The position numbers and the translations under genes are program-made. A stretch of 64,000 nucleotides of DNA. Origin: Mytilinidion resinicola. Its lineage: Eukaryota > Ascomycota > Dothideomycetes > Mytilinidiales > Mytilinidiaceae. This document shows, one piece after another, positions 1 through 11,530 of the stretch. Under the pieces are notes generated by a model that saw only the letters and a program-made list of their open reading frames with translations, did no database searches and was not told the DNA's origin. The number at the start of each line of letters is the position of its first letter. Positions within the stretch are counted from its first letter, which is position 1. The stretch lies in the NCBI RefSeq assembly GCF_010093595.1, contig NW_022985440.1, positions 2,062,549 to 2,126,548 on the forward strand, in the 5' to 3' direction.

Positions 1-411
1 TATGGGGCTATGTGTAATGAGCTGCCGTGATCTGGCCAGAGTGTAAGTGCTGAGTATAGCTTTTGCCCTTAGAAAGCCGTGCGAGGGCGTCCGAATCAGA
101 TAGCTGCTGGTATCGGGCGCCCAAGCCAGATTTGTGGCAAGACGACGAAAGGGCAATCTTTGAATCCCTCACTGATCCTAGCAATCTTGGACAGGTCGCG
201 CGCCGAACTTCGACGATCAAGGGGCACGGAGAGCACGTTTACGTGGCACATTGATTGCGACGCATAGGTCGTCCTCCGACGTTCGTATGTCTATGCCTGG
301 CATTCTCCAGGCGCCAACTCCGAGCACGAGCTGGCGTCACCTAGCAAGGGATTGCATGCCGCGTACGTGAGTGGACGTGTTGGATAGTAGATGATGTAGA
401 AACGAGAGCGG

Positions 412-449
412 GGCGGTCTGGCGGTCTGGCGGTCTGGCGGTCTGGCGGT
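412..449. repeat. 8-base tandem repeat
   Basis: Unit GGCGGTCT is repeated about four and a half times without interruption. It has no coding context. Confidence 0.85.
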
Positions 450-496
450 GAGGCTGGATACAAGGCGTGTCCGCGCGCTTGCCGCCGTAGCTTAGG

Positions 497-508
497 CCCT
501 CGCCCTCG

Positions 509-539
<31 letters not shown>

Positions 540-540
540 C
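497..540. repeat. 6-base tandem repeat
   Basis: Unit CCCTCR (CCCTCG then CCCTCA) is repeated about seven times. It is not the TTAGGG telomere unit of most filamentous ascomycetes, so it is read as an internal microsatellite. Confidence 0.85.
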
Positions 541-1120
541 GCTTCCTTCCTCTCTGGCCGTGGGACCCGCTTTCAAGCAGCGTTGTCGCCGCGTGGACGC
601 GTGGTTGAGAGGGAGAGCGCTGGCGTGTTTGTGGTGGGGGTTGGGTGTTGGGTTGGCCGCGTCTCTGGGTGGCCTGGTTGAAGTGGTTAGTTGTTTGAAG
701 TGAGAGAGAGATGTGGATTGTGCTGGCAAGTTTGGGAGATGGGTTGGGGTAGCGCGAGGAGGTATGGGAAGGTGCGTAGAAGTCTGGGAGATGATGCTCT
801 GGAGAGAGCGAGACAGAGAATACGCGTGTGTGTGTGAGAGAGAAAGTTTCGAGATGCTGTTTGATTTACGTTCTGCCTCTTCGCTGTAAATTCGCGTGTA
901 TTGAAGTTCAATTTAATGGTGATTGTTGATAGGATCTCTTACGCGGCGTATATCGCATCCATCCCTGCGGGCCATGACCTGCTGAGCCCCTTGCTCGAGA
1001 ATCCCGTGTTCGAAACAGCCATGCAGTCAGAGAGTGCCCAGCTCATAACCAGCTATGCTATTTCTACCTTCAGGCTTGAAGGATTTCTCAATCAACAGCA
1101 TAGGAAGGACTCAACTCGAC

Positions 1121-1468
1121 GTAAAGGAGGTCACCCCTGAGGTTTGGGACGAAAACACCAAGGGACCTCCACTACTGCTGCTGCTGCTGCACAAGTCGGG
1201 GTCGACCAAGACTCCGAAGCGCCTTCTACAGAGCCTCGCGGTAAAGGAGGTCGCCCCCTGAAGGTTCCGTGACGAGAACACCGAGAGGTCCCCAGCTGAT
1301 CGTAGAAATCGGGACAAGACCAATACTCCGAAACGCCCTCTACAGCACCTCGCCGTAAAGGAGGTCGCCCCTGAAGATTTGGCGAAGAAAACACCAAAAG
1401 GCGCTCAACCGACTGTAGAAGTCGGGACCAGGCCAAGACCCCGACGCACCCTCAATAGAGCCCTCTAC
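1121..1468. repeat. three-unit decayed tandem array (about 115 bases)
   Basis: Each unit begins GTAAAGGAGGTCRCCCC, at 1121, 1241 and 1355, giving periods of 120 and 114. Each continues through an A-rich stretch with AACACC, then a GTCGGGRC...AAGAC segment and a CTCTACAG-type end. Units differ by scattered substitutions and small indels. No open frame is shared between units, so this is read as a noncoding minisatellite. Confidence 0.8.
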
Positions 1469-1687
1469 GAGGAGTCCTCTCCGAGGAGTCCTCAGGATCC
1501 GGTTTCGGGGTATGTTCATCGACGTCGTCATCAGCGACACACACCGGCGTAGAAGGTGCTGCCAGTGCCCTCACCGGTCATGAACCATGTCTCTGATAGA
1601 TCGTGGAATTCCGAGCTAAAACCTGTAGGGAGCCGAATGGGGTCAGCACTGATTCCTTGGAAAGTCACAATGGTTCGTGGTGTTGTT

Positions 1688-2600
1688 GTGTAAGACACGC
1701 ATAGTGAGGCGTGCGATGGGCGTCGATAGGGCTTGCTCCCGCAGATCCGCTGCACGCCATGTCGACCATGTGTGTGCCACCCACTGCAGGCAGTGCCCGG
1801 GGTGGCATTGTGGAGTTTGGGTAGTTGCATCCCTAAAAAGCATGTCCTGTTGAGTGAGACACGCATTAAGGCAGCGAAGTCGATAGCCTTTGCCTTCCGC
1901 AGATCCGCAGCACGCTATAGCGGCCATGTGTGTGCCACCCGCTCCAGTCGTCGCCCGGGGTGGTATCGCGGAAGTAGGGTACTTGAGTCCCTGAAAGCAT
2001 TTCGTGCCGTTGAGAGACACGCATAAGGCGGCGCCGATTGAAGTCGATAAGGTTCACTCCCGCAGATCCGCGGAACGCTATGTCGACCATGTGGATACCA
2101 CCCGCTGCAGGTGTTGCCCAGAATGGTATAGATATGCGATCAGAGCAGTCGATGCTCTACAGGTGACCTATAGTTGGTTGAGTGAGACATGCAGAGAGCC
2201 GCCGTTTGAGAAAAAGAGATAGAGATTGCGCCACAGATCTGAGCACTGTCGCATCGATAGGTATGTCTTACTCGCGGGCTGCAGCAGTCGCCAGGATGGT
2301 TCCAGTGTAGGTTTAGAGTAATTGACTACCTGAAAGTCGTCTGTCGCTATTGAGTAAGAAACGCAGGGAGCCGCTGTTTGGCGAAGTTGATAAGCTCCAC
2401 GCCCGCAGAGCTAAGCACGCCACATCCGAAGTTGCCTATGCAGCCGCCGCCGCAGCCGCCGAAATATTATGCTAAAAGGAATTCCAATTGTGACTTGTGA
2501 GACACACAGAGAGCCGCTGTTTGACAAAGTCGTTAGAGGTCACGCCCGCACACGCCACAGGCCGTATGCATCCGCTCGTCGCTGCAGTTGCCAGGATGCC
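1688..2600. repeat. six-unit decayed tandem array (about 165 bases)
   Basis: A GAGACACGCA-like motif recurs near 1691, 1856, 2015, 2185, 2355 and 2500 (spacing 145-170). A second block, CCGCAGATCCGC...CACGCYATG, recurs near 1739, 1900, 2060, 2232, 2400 and 2542 at the matching offset. The first three units are well matched; the last three are strongly diverged. Together with the array at 1121-1468 this makes the left end of the window a decayed satellite-like region. Confidence 0.8.
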
Positions 2601-5600
2601 GTCCTTCTAGAATTTAAGCAATGCATATTCCCGGTGGTATGTCGGTGTTCTCTTTTGTAGAAAGACGAATTATTGAGTGAAGTATCGGAGCCATTACCGT
2701 GAAGGGCACGGTATAAAAGAATCAAAGACATCATAAATGACAGCCACATCACAATCACAAACAAGCAGAGTCCCTACTTGCAAAAATGAAAAGAGAACGG
2801 CGAATAGATGCGGAAAAGACAGACCGGTGAAGAAGAGAAACGTGGCCTTGGCGGCTCTAGACGGGTCCTTTCGTTATTCATGCAAGCCTCATGCAATTCG
2901 CGGGACAGATCAAGATAGTCTGTGCCGCTGCTCCCGACACGCTCAGTTTACCGATAATCATGCGATGGATGTCCCCGCCGTTTGGGATGCGACTGTGCTA
3001 ATGCAGGAGACAGATGTCCAGCAGCTGTGCAATGCAGGCGGTTGCAACAAGCTCAAATGGGCTTATCATTATCCGGCGACCGGGTGAGGCCACAGCGCCC
3101 TAGAAATGGCTGACGTGATTTAGCGCCATCCGGAACGATCTCCGGAACGATCTCCGGACCCTGGGTGCGCAGCCTACAACTGCCAGGTTCAGGGGTGGTT
3201 AGAAGTCGAGTATGTCGAGTCGAAATTGTTGAGTCGAAACATGAGAGGATGAAAGACATCAGGACTGCTACAAAGGGGTAAAAGCGATTCAATTGGCCAA
3301 GGCCGTTGAGGTGCCTTGGTGTTGAGCTACGCAACGGCTCTATTGGGGAGCAATCCCGACTATGGCCTGACTTTGACAAGCTGCAACAATAGACGAGTTC
3401 AGGTGTTCACCAAAGGCCAAAAGGAAAGCCCTAACATTGGCGCTGTTGACTAAGAGCGGGGAAGCGGCTGAGTGCCGGCTCTGGCTACTGAATAGGCGTC
3501 TCCGTCTCAAAATGAGGTAACTCAAGGAAGCTACAGTTACAGTTTAAGGGGAACAAAGTGTGCAAGTGACCCTTCAAACCTCCAGATATCTTGGAAAACG
3601 GGTGATATCTCGGGAAAATCACCAAAAGGCTGAAAAGCTACCGAGATAGCCCCGCTAGTGAAGGTTGGAAAGATGAGAGCCCTAGTCTTTACTGAACTGG
3701 CATAATAACAGAGAGACGAATGGGTGCTTGGCTGACATGGAACCAGGATGAAAAGGCCTATCCACCCATCCAGTTTTGCACCATCTCAAGCCATTCGTTT
3801 AGGCACCTGATGCATGTCACCTTCAATTCGAGTGTCAATGCGCTGCATAGGATCATTGGTGATGATAGCGTCGATTTGAGCAACAGGGATCCGCAGTCGT
3901 TCTCGTCCAGGGTAGCTTTCTCGGCATACATCTTATCATTTCTCATTGCAATTCACTCAAGCAGGTCTAGCATAAGGTTCAAGTCGGTGAAACAGAGCTC
4001 CACGACAAGGGGAAGGCTTGAGCGCCGACACAAGGCTGAGAGATGGACATAGTGAGGCTAGTTGTTAGTAGGGTAGCCCCTGTATAACCATCGAAGAAGT
4101 GAGGAATTAAGCCATGTGAAGTTCGAAGTCTAGAGGAACATAATGGTTTGATAGTGAGAACATCATTGATGAGGTCGGATATAACCGAGCAGCTTGGGGC
4201 TTGAAAACATTGTGGAATACCACCTACTACGTGGAGAAATGATGAACGAAGATTTGCGTTTGGTCCACCGTCCAGTTCCCGAGGAGCATGATTTTCGAGA
4301 CATGACCACATCTAAAGGTAAGCTGCCTGGTTCATTGGCGGAAAGTTTGCCACTAGTCTGCGTATGACCAAGCAGTGATGAGCCGATAGACTAAGCCACG
4401 TGAAAGTCAAATTCGGTTGCTTCTACGACCCTTGGACAATGCGACAGGTACTAGGGGTGCAACCTCCCAGAGAGTAGAAGCGGGGAAGCCCTTTGGCGGT
4501 CGCTGCCTCGACATTTCGACAGGGGGCAAGCCTGATAGATTGGAGTGTGAGGGGTCAGCACTACAGCCACACAGCGGCAGTCATTGCCGCTGTCTCGTGA
4601 CGCGGAATGATCTCCTATCGCAGCGTCCGGGAGCCGTGAAACTTGATAGCAGGGCCCAGGTTCCTGGCTGCGATTTGTATGATACCTAGCGTCGGCCCTC
4701 ATTCGGCGTCTGTACTTGCTCAATGGAGTTAAGCGTGGGCAGCGGGAGAACAGATTCCTGGGTCGCAAGCGGATTCTCTAGCACGCCGATTGAGTGCGGA
4801 GTAGTTCGCGAGCGACACAACGGCTTTCCTAGAGGGCCAAGGAACATGGCGCCGGAGTGGCTGTGGAAACGCGAGCTCTACAGCTCTACAGCCGGACTGG
4901 ACCCTGCCAATCCGTGCACAGCACTGGAATGATCCCACCACGCTCGTCTTGGACGGCGATAGCGGTATCAAGGGAGGACAATGACGGCTTGCAAGTGGTG
5001 ATGTTCTCGTCACACAGACCTACGGGGTAGAGGGGAGTGTGGGAGGTGTGGGAGGTGTGCGCTCCGCCCATACGCGGCTGCGGTGGATAGCACTCAAGGT
5101 GCACTCCAGATAGCCTTCCTGGCCCCTGGACTTGATGTCGTCGGCATCCTCCGCGACCCTTCTCCCGGCTTCCAATCAGCAGGAGATGTGCAGGTAGGCA
5201 CGGCCAGGGGGGGCAGAGATCGACGCCAGGCTGGCATGTTCAGCGCAGCAGGGGCCATGATGGCGTCACAAGCGCGTCTTGGTGTTGCGACGCACCCAAC
5301 TCTACGCGGGGGCGGGCGGACGGGCAGAACGAGCTGGAGGAGGGCGAAGGAGGGTAGGCCTTGGACGTCTGCAGGCGGCACATCAGTCGGGCCGATATAC
5401 GCGAGGTTGGCGACGAGTTTCGCTGTTGGCCGAAGGTGCGCCAGGCGGCTCCACTCTGCAGGGCTGCGTCCACACACAATGGCTGTCGCAGGCCTAGACC
5501 CATGCCTGGACCTCAGATCTAGCTCCCGCCAGGCATCGCCAGGCCCCTTGGTCTTCCGCCGTGCACAGCAGCCGCGGCATCTTTCCCCCAGTGGCCTCCT

Positions 5601-6191
5601 GCGTCATCCATCCATATCCCACCCCCCAAGGCGCACTTCTCCTGCATGAGGCATATGACAGCCATGTGTCCAAGTTACTACATCGGCCTTTGACCTCTCC
5701 AAGCGGTTGGTGTTGCGTTGACGGCGTGGCTGCATGCAAAGACCGTCGTTCCCAGAGACTCTAGCGAGGTCCCTGTCAAGCCCTATCCAAGACCATCCAA
5801 GACTACTGCCAGCAGGCGTCCCTTGATCCCTGGAGCATTTGGGTCCAAGGGCCGCCCGGCGCCTCTCTCAACCACCAACTCAACTTGCCGGTTCCCCGCG
5901 GGTTGGGTATGCCCGTGCGTCTATCCAAGTCTCCTCCTAAGCTTGGGGCCCACCCGTGGTACTTGGTCGCAGCGGTAGTTAGTCGAACCGTCCCTATACT
6001 TTTCCGATTGCGGTAGGATCTGCTCCGAGCAACTGAGCAGCTCAAGATAGATCGTAGCCATTCCATTTCAAAGGCACGCTTCATTCCATGTTTTCCTCAA
6101 AGCATCCCGCCTCCGTCACCCTTTGATATTTGATATCAGCATCACTGCCTGTCGTTGACCCCACTCGCTGCCCTCTCCCCCAAGCAAAGCA
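2601..6191. other. long stretch with no supported gene
   Basis: About 3.6 kb. Open frames at 2737-3087 (+, 116 codons) and 5083-5649 (+, 188 codons) are the longest. Neither shows a known domain, and the second sits in GC-rich sequence that is open in several frames. A 12-base direct doublet, CGGAACGATCTC, lies near 3131-3156. The last 100 bases before 6192 are pyrimidine-rich and suit a leader for the transcription factor gene that follows. Confidence 0.5.
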
Positions 6192-8520
6192 ATGATCGCG
6201 TTGATGACCCCTGGAGTTTATGAAATGTCTTCTGGTTCGTGCCGTGTTCCTGCCTATCAACCCTGTATTGACGCCGCAACTCTAGGGGATAACTATTGGC
6301 CTGGCAGCGGCATCGCCAACGTCATGCCCAACACCAACGGCTTCATGGAGTCCGCCGACCACCAAACTCGCAGGATCTCGAGGAAAGATTCGTATGACGC
6401 GCCTGGTGCCCATTTCATCAACAATGGGTGAGCAATCTCATTTTTTGTGATACCTTCCTCTGTGTTGCAGAACAGAGCGGCCCCTCAACCCTCGCCCCGA
6501 GTTCCTTACTATTACCTGTCATATCGACATGACGGTTGGCGCTCTGTCGATATATCCATTTTTGCGAATAGAGCCGCATATCCCTTGGCCTAGATGGTTT
6601 TGGGAAGACTCATGTCCCCATTAGCTGCCTGATCGGACATCAGCGCCCTGCTTTTGTATCTCTGACCAACATGGCTGCAAGCCTGCTGTTGCTTCATGAA
6701 CAGCCGCCAAGCTGTTTGAGGGCCAATGCAAGAAGGCCAAGAAAGAGAGGTTCCTGGGGGAGGCTAGAGCAATCCTTATCTGAAAGACGCAGGAAAGTAC
6801 CAGCTGGAAGGACTCTAACTTTCTTCGAGTGTCCACGAGAGTCGTCATTACATTCCGTTGTCGTGGTAGCTGGAACGTGGAAGCTGACTGTTGAATAGCA
6901 CGAACTCGTCGTCTTCGTCCTCATCGGCGGGTGATGAGCAGCCACAGATGGCGCATTTCGATTCGCCACAGGTCGCGACACTGGAGATCCGACCTCATAG
7001 CACCACCGGAGAACAGGCATCCAAGGCGCCTCTAGCACCAAAGCAAGGCATGGTCGGCTCATTAGGGAGTTCGAAGACAACCCAGCTAGTCTCTCCGATA
7101 TCTGGGACCTACGCGCTTCGAACACCAAGAGGAAAGATAACCTCGATAGCGTGTGAAAGCTGTAGGAAACGGAAATCAAAGGTACGAATTGTATGAAAGT
7201 GCTGCTGCCAGGCTGAATGATGCTAACATCTGCTCGCAGTGCGACGGAGTGCGACCAAGATGTAACACTTGTCAAGCGAAGAACCTCCCGTGTTTGTACG
7301 ACATGGCGGACGGAAAGACGACGACACAGCTTCGAGCGCATGTTAAAAGACTGGAGAGAGAACTCCACGACGTTAAGTCCCTACTCACTCCACTAGCCAT
7401 GGCGTCGAACAGAGCAGCAGCGCTCCAGCTTGCACAAGAAGTGTCAAGGAATGGATTTGCGCGCCACTCTGCCAAAGCAATGTCCAAGACTCTTATGGTT
7501 GGTTTCTCTGCATGCAAGAAAAGAGAACACGACTAATCACTGTCCAGGACTCGTCTCAAAATCAGCAAAGCGATGGAGGAAGCTCAGACAACGATTTACA
7601 AATGGAAACATCCCAAAACCTAGTTGCATCGTCATACGACAGCTCGTCCCGGGAGCAAAGGTACGAGGAATCTAGTGGAAAGGGGTCGCGCTTCATAGTA
7701 CTAACCAAGGGAACAGTCGAGATTCAAGCCAGAACGGCTCCCACTATTCTTTGCACCAAAATATCGAGCCACCAATACTACCCTTCTCTTACATACCCAA
7801 TGATCCCGTGGGCAAATTCAGCTTCGACTGCGCTTTTTATCGAAGGACCAAACGGGAGCTTCTGGCGAATGAGTGGGATCCGCTACAAATCTTTGGCCGG
7901 GGAGAGGTAGACGTCGACTCGATACTACTAGGGTTTACAGACGCCTATGATGGACAGACGGTCCCAACCTGGTCGTCGCGTACAATCAATAAGATGCTCG
8001 GAAGCCATCCTCTACCAATTCAACTCGCATCTGCATACCTGCTCACCAAGATGATGAAGGTATGTTGCCTAGCAACTCAGTAAGAAGGCGTGTCGTTAAC
8101 GTATGCCCACAGTGGATGATATGGCCAAGCGTTGAGAATATGAACGAGCTACCAGAGTGGCTGATGCCACTAGCTCGACAGGACTGTACGGCGTATGACC
8201 TTCTTGTGGATCTTATTCCTTGGTAAGCTTTCCGGTCAAGCCACAAGCTGGATCATTCTGACTCGCGTAGGCCAAGACTCCGACAGTATCTCTATGACCA
8301 TCCCACCGAGTTCAGGCCGGGGGCTTTCATCGGGCACATCTGTATCAATTGGCCTTTCCCCAATGAAGCTTGCCATTACTGGGACACGGAGGCTGGGTGC
8401 ACGAGGTTGACGCCGGTGTTCCAAGCCCAGATTGCCGACCTCAACAGCTGGTCGATGGACCCGACGGCACTGCAGGTAATGCCATCGCTAGTCGGGATGG
8501 TGCCTATTCAATCGGGATGA
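6192..8520 (+). CDS. Zn(II)2Cys6 transcription factor with DUF3425 C-terminus
   Basis: Probable nuclear DNA-binding regulator of about 530 residues. Seven exons are read: 6192-6427, 6899-7181, 7240-7497, 7548-7660, 7717-8059, 8113-8222 and 8271-8520. All introns are GT-AG and the phase is kept at every join. Six cysteines with spacing C-x2-C-x6-C-x6-C-x2-C-x6-C lie at about residues 164-191, and an intron splits the cluster just before the third cysteine. A short basic, leucine-containing helix follows (about 205-220), as in Gal4-type dimerisation linkers. The C-terminal third (about 400-515), with DLIPWPRLR and a WP-x2-ACHYW-like segment, matches the DUF3425 family, which is more often joined to bZIP domains. 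The first intron (471 bases) is long for this genome, so the first exon is the least certain part. The target pathway cannot be read from the sequence. Confidence 0.85.
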
Positions 8521-8550
8521 TGCCTATTCAATCGGGATGATGATAATGTG
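8493..8550. repeat. 20-base tandem repeat across the stop codon
   Basis: Two and a half copies of a unit of the form GGGATGRTGCCTATTCAATC overlap the 3' end of the transcription factor gene; the stop codon (8518-8520) lies inside the second copy. Repeat expansion may therefore have changed the C-terminus. Confidence 0.8.
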
Positions 8551-8727
8551 GTTGATAATGCGGGTCCACGGTTTCTTTTGAATTGGTGTATGATATGATA
8601 CCTTTTGTGCTTTTGGGAAATAGGGAAAGATTTGGTTTCGGTGTCCGTCTAATCTAATGAGAGCTAAGAGCCTGGAAAAGCTAGCAATTTTCTTCGTTGT
8701 ATACACTCTGCGCAACATTTATACCAG

Positions 8728-9000
8728 GTAGTACAACATCCCAATGTGCACCCAAGCAGTTTCCTTTCCCGTTCAGGGAACTGAGCTGCTCATGCTCCAG
8801 CCTGAGCTGTGGCTGTGTTGGGGTGAGCGTATTATGATTCGAGACTAAGCAGCTTGTTAGAACCCAGTTTTGGGCCCTGTATTCGACAGGGAGGGTTGAG
8901 ACTGTGGTCCTCGCCCTGCCTCAGAAGGCCCATTTCCAGGCCCGCAGGTTTACCAGGGTCCAGTTTCAGGGCCCCCGTTCTTGAGTACACTTACCATCCG
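8728..9000. repeat. dispersed repeat R2, copy a
   Basis: The sequence from ATCCCAATGTGCACCCAAGCA onward is closely matched at 17363-17570, including the block CTGAGCTGTGGCTG and a shared tail before ACTTACYMTSYG. The two copies are in the same orientation about 8.6 kb apart. No coding frame is visible, so it is probably a fragment of a transposable element. Confidence 0.75.
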
Positions 9001-9299
9001 ATGGAAACAAGAAAGTGCTTCCGTAACAGCTTGTGTCAACAAGGCTGTGGCCGGAGCAGGTCGGGCCATTGAGATTATAATACGGCTATGGCCGTCGAGC
9101 GTCTGCAGGCACGCGCTCCTGCTCGCGTCCCAGATCTTGACCGTCTTGTCGACAGTTCAGAGCTGCCAACAATCAATTAATCTGCTCTTGGACAAGCGGC
9201 GCTAACCTTAGTATAGTATGGAATTAAGCCTATATAGGAAACCTTTAACCTAAGTAAGTAGTCAATCAATCCAATCTTCACCCGTGAGCCCCACTTAAC

Positions 9300-9670
9300 T
9301 GATTGTAGCAACTCTGCAAGTTGTCCTTGGACACCAACACCCGCAAAGCCCTGATGGCAGCGTTTAGGATGGAGTTGTACGGGCGCCGCGTGGCGACTGC
9401 GAAGCCTCTGCTCACTAAAGCACAAAAGCAGGTGTGCTTGGCATGGGCAGCTGGAGCATTTAAGCTGGAAGCCAGAGCAGTGGGCTCGGGTCATATGGAC
9501 CGACGAGTGGTTTTTCTCGACCGAAGGCTTTGAAAGAGTTCATGTCACCCGGCGACCAGAAGAGAAGTATGAGCAGTCTTGCTGTGTTCCGAAGTTTCGA
9601 ACCTAGTCTTCTTGATGATCCACGGAAGCATCTCGGCGTTTAGTAACGGGCCGATACTCGGGTTGTAACA
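9300..9670 (+). pseudogene. Tc1/mariner-like transposase relic
   Basis: Translated pieces in three frames line up in order with a fungal Tc1-like DDE transposase. First comes a helical segment ending AKPLLTKAQKQVCLAWA (about 9320-9450). Next is WKPEQWARVIWTDEWFF followed by ERVHVTRRPEEKY (about 9465-9580); WTDE is the usual context of the second catalytic aspartate. Last is a GSISAFSNGPI-like segment (about 9620-9660). Frame changes and a stop near 9600 break it, and no full element or terminal repeat was found around it. It is a dead fragment. Confidence 0.75.
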
Positions 9671-9940
9671 GCTACAACCTAGGATCAACAACTCATACGG
9701 TTCACGGTCACCTACGTACAGACTTGGAGTTGCTGGCATAGTAGCTGCCTACATGCCTAGCCAGTTACAACTTCTACAGAGAGGGGTTGGGGTACGGTGG
9801 CCTACCCTGCCTAATGCTGCCTACTGCTGCCTCCAATTAGTGCTTCTGCCTATTCATACAGTTACTTCCTACGTAGTATATAGTTTGGCCTTCGGGCCCC
9901 CGAAATAAGACAGAGTTCACATCAATTTTCAACCTGAGTC
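9668..9940. repeat. dispersed repeat R1, copy a
   Basis: CTACAACCTAGGATCAACAA near the left end and AGAGTTCACATCAATTT...CAACCTGAGT near the right end are both repeated, in the same order and spacing class, at 16390-16640. The middle is diverged. Two conserved ends about 250 bases apart suggest remnants of one LTR or element end. Confidence 0.65.
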
Positions 9941-10606
9941 CGATAGTGGTGATTGAGATGGAATGGGGTGGACCGACAGGCAGTGTATATACAGAGAGGG
10001 TGCTTCCCTGAGTATATCGTTTCATGGAGTAGGTGGCTCAAGAAGGGCAGGGGCGGAAGTAGCCCTCCTTTCGCGGCATATTGAAGCCCCGCTAAAAAGT
10101 TCAATGGGAAATCATCCACCCATGGACATCAAATAATCACGCTTCAACCGCATCATATCGGCAATAAGAGGAGCCGGGAGGGGCGGAGCTCGCTGCGAAC
10201 ATCATTACCATAAATCTCTTGACCCTGCTATCACCGCGGATCTAGCTGCGCCTTCCTTTCTGCGTATGAGGTGGCGATCTCTTGTCAGATAGAGTTGACG
10301 CAGGCCATTGAGGGCTAGAAGCACATATCGGGCAGGTGTTTGCATCTTACGCCAGCCTTTGAAGGTTGGCATCCCCGGGACTAACATTGGTGGTTAAAGG
10401 CTAAAGAGTAATAAAGTGATAGCAGTTCACAATTCCGGCGTTACGGTATTTGTAAGTAATTCTCGATTAGGCGATCCCTGGCTGCTTGCACTAAGTTATT
10501 GCATTGTACGACGACTCTGAGCTTCCAACTTAACAGTACGGGAGAAAGACAATGCAAATGTGGTGTCAATGCTCTAGTATGTGGGTGTCTGAGTTCCGTA
10601 TTTCCA
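9941..10606. other. no gene seen
   Basis: AT-rich spacer between the transposon relics and the 3' end of the sphingomyelinase D-family gene. Only short unrelated open frames are present. Confidence 0.5.
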
Positions 10607-11530
10607 TCACCAGGGGGCATCAGCTAAAGTAGCAACATGATGCGTCCGAGAGTGATTCTTCGCCCAATTCAAGATATCCGTGGCCGCCTCCTTCGTCGCC
10701 TCGCTACCCACGTAGTGATTGAGTTTGAATCCATAAATCATTCCATCAACACCGGCTTCCGCAAACAGCTTGTCCACGTACCAAGCATGGCCCCGCAGAC
10801 TCGTCCACCCGAAGACTTTGCCGAACTTATTCATTTCGTATCCCTTCCTCACTTCGGTGCACGTTTTGTAGCCCGTCTCGTGGCAGTTGCCGAAAGCGGC
10901 GGACAAGGCAAAGAAGCCGTAGGACATAATGAGTTTTGAGCGGCCGACATTGGTCGCTACTTTATCGAACGCGTCTAGGCATTCTTGCGCCTCGCCGTTC
11001 ATGTTGATTGCTTCGAAGCTCTTCAGATTCGGTGCGATGGACGCCAACGCCTTCTCCTTTCCGTTGTAAAATCCATATAGCACCTTGACGCCAACGGGCT
11101 CTAGGTACTTCGCTGCCAGGTCGCGGAGTGCTTGGATAGTGCAGTGTTTCCATTTTGGTCCATGTTCGAGGAGACACCAATCCGGGCTCTTCAGATCAAG
11201 CCAGACAAAGGTGACGGTTCTTCCTTGAGAACGCGCTTCGGCAATGGTTTTGAACATAAGATCTGCCGTGTCGCCCCTGCCGGCTGCTCCGTCATGTTGC
11301 GCGTTCCAACCGTTTTTGTTGGGCATCATGTCGATTTCAAGCGCGTTTGCGCCATCGTTCAAGGCGTCCCAGATGCCAGTCGTCATCAACACTCGATGGG
11401 CGATAGCATACACAGGACGGGTTGCGTTCGATTTTTCTTGCGGAATGCCGAGCACCTGTTGTGTTCCGACACTTGCTAGTGCGCTACCCAGCAGCAGAGA
11501 CGAAGAAATAAGAGCGTGAATTAGCTGCAT
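10607..11530 (-). CDS. secreted sphingomyelinase D / phospholipase D family protein
   Basis: Intronless, 307 residues. Residues 1-19 look like a signal peptide, so secretion is likely. The fold family is the GDPD-like TIM barrel shared with Sicariid spider sphingomyelinase D and its fungal homologues, which cleave choline from sphingomyelin or lysophospholipids. Catalytic and metal-ligand positions can be placed by pattern: His45 in AIAHRV, Glu65 and Asp67 in NALEIDM, His79 in AQHDG and Asp112 in VWLDLK. These correspond in order to the spider His12, Glu32, Asp34, His47 and Asp91. The ADAPW end fits the conserved C-terminal tail seen in this family. The frame is intact. Substrate preference cannot be inferred. 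It stands alone, with transposon relics on one side and an element-like spacer on the other. Confidence 0.87.
   Translation of the reverse strand: MQLIHALISSSLLLGSALASVGTQQVLGIPQEKSNATRPVYAIAHRVLMTTGIWDALNDGANALEIDMMPNKNGWNAQHDGAAGRGDTADLMFKTIAEARSQGRTVTFVWLDLKSPDWCLLEHGPKWKHCTIQALRDLAAKYLEPVGVKVLYGFYNGKEKALASIAPNLKSFEAINMNGEAQECLDAFDKVATNVGRSKLIMSYGFFALSAAFGNCHETGYKTCTEVRKGYEMNKFGKVFGWTSLRGHAWYVDKLFAEAGVDGMIYGFKLNHYVGSEATKEAATDILNWAKNHSRTHHVATLADAPW

Larger units (their letters stand above)
1..1120. other. gene-free left edge
   Basis: No gene is supported. The longest open frames are low-complexity or lack any recognisable domain. The stretch contains two simple tandem repeats (412-449 and 497-540) and purine-rich strands around 690-850. 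Confidence 0.6.

Noticed and set aside
497..540. Telomere-like CCCTCA run
   Set aside because: The unit is GGTGAG/TGAGGG rather than TTAGGG, it is short and it lies inside unique sequence.
5083..5649. 188-codon plus-strand frame
   Set aside because: GC-rich stretch open in several frames on both strands; no domain, no convincing codon bias.
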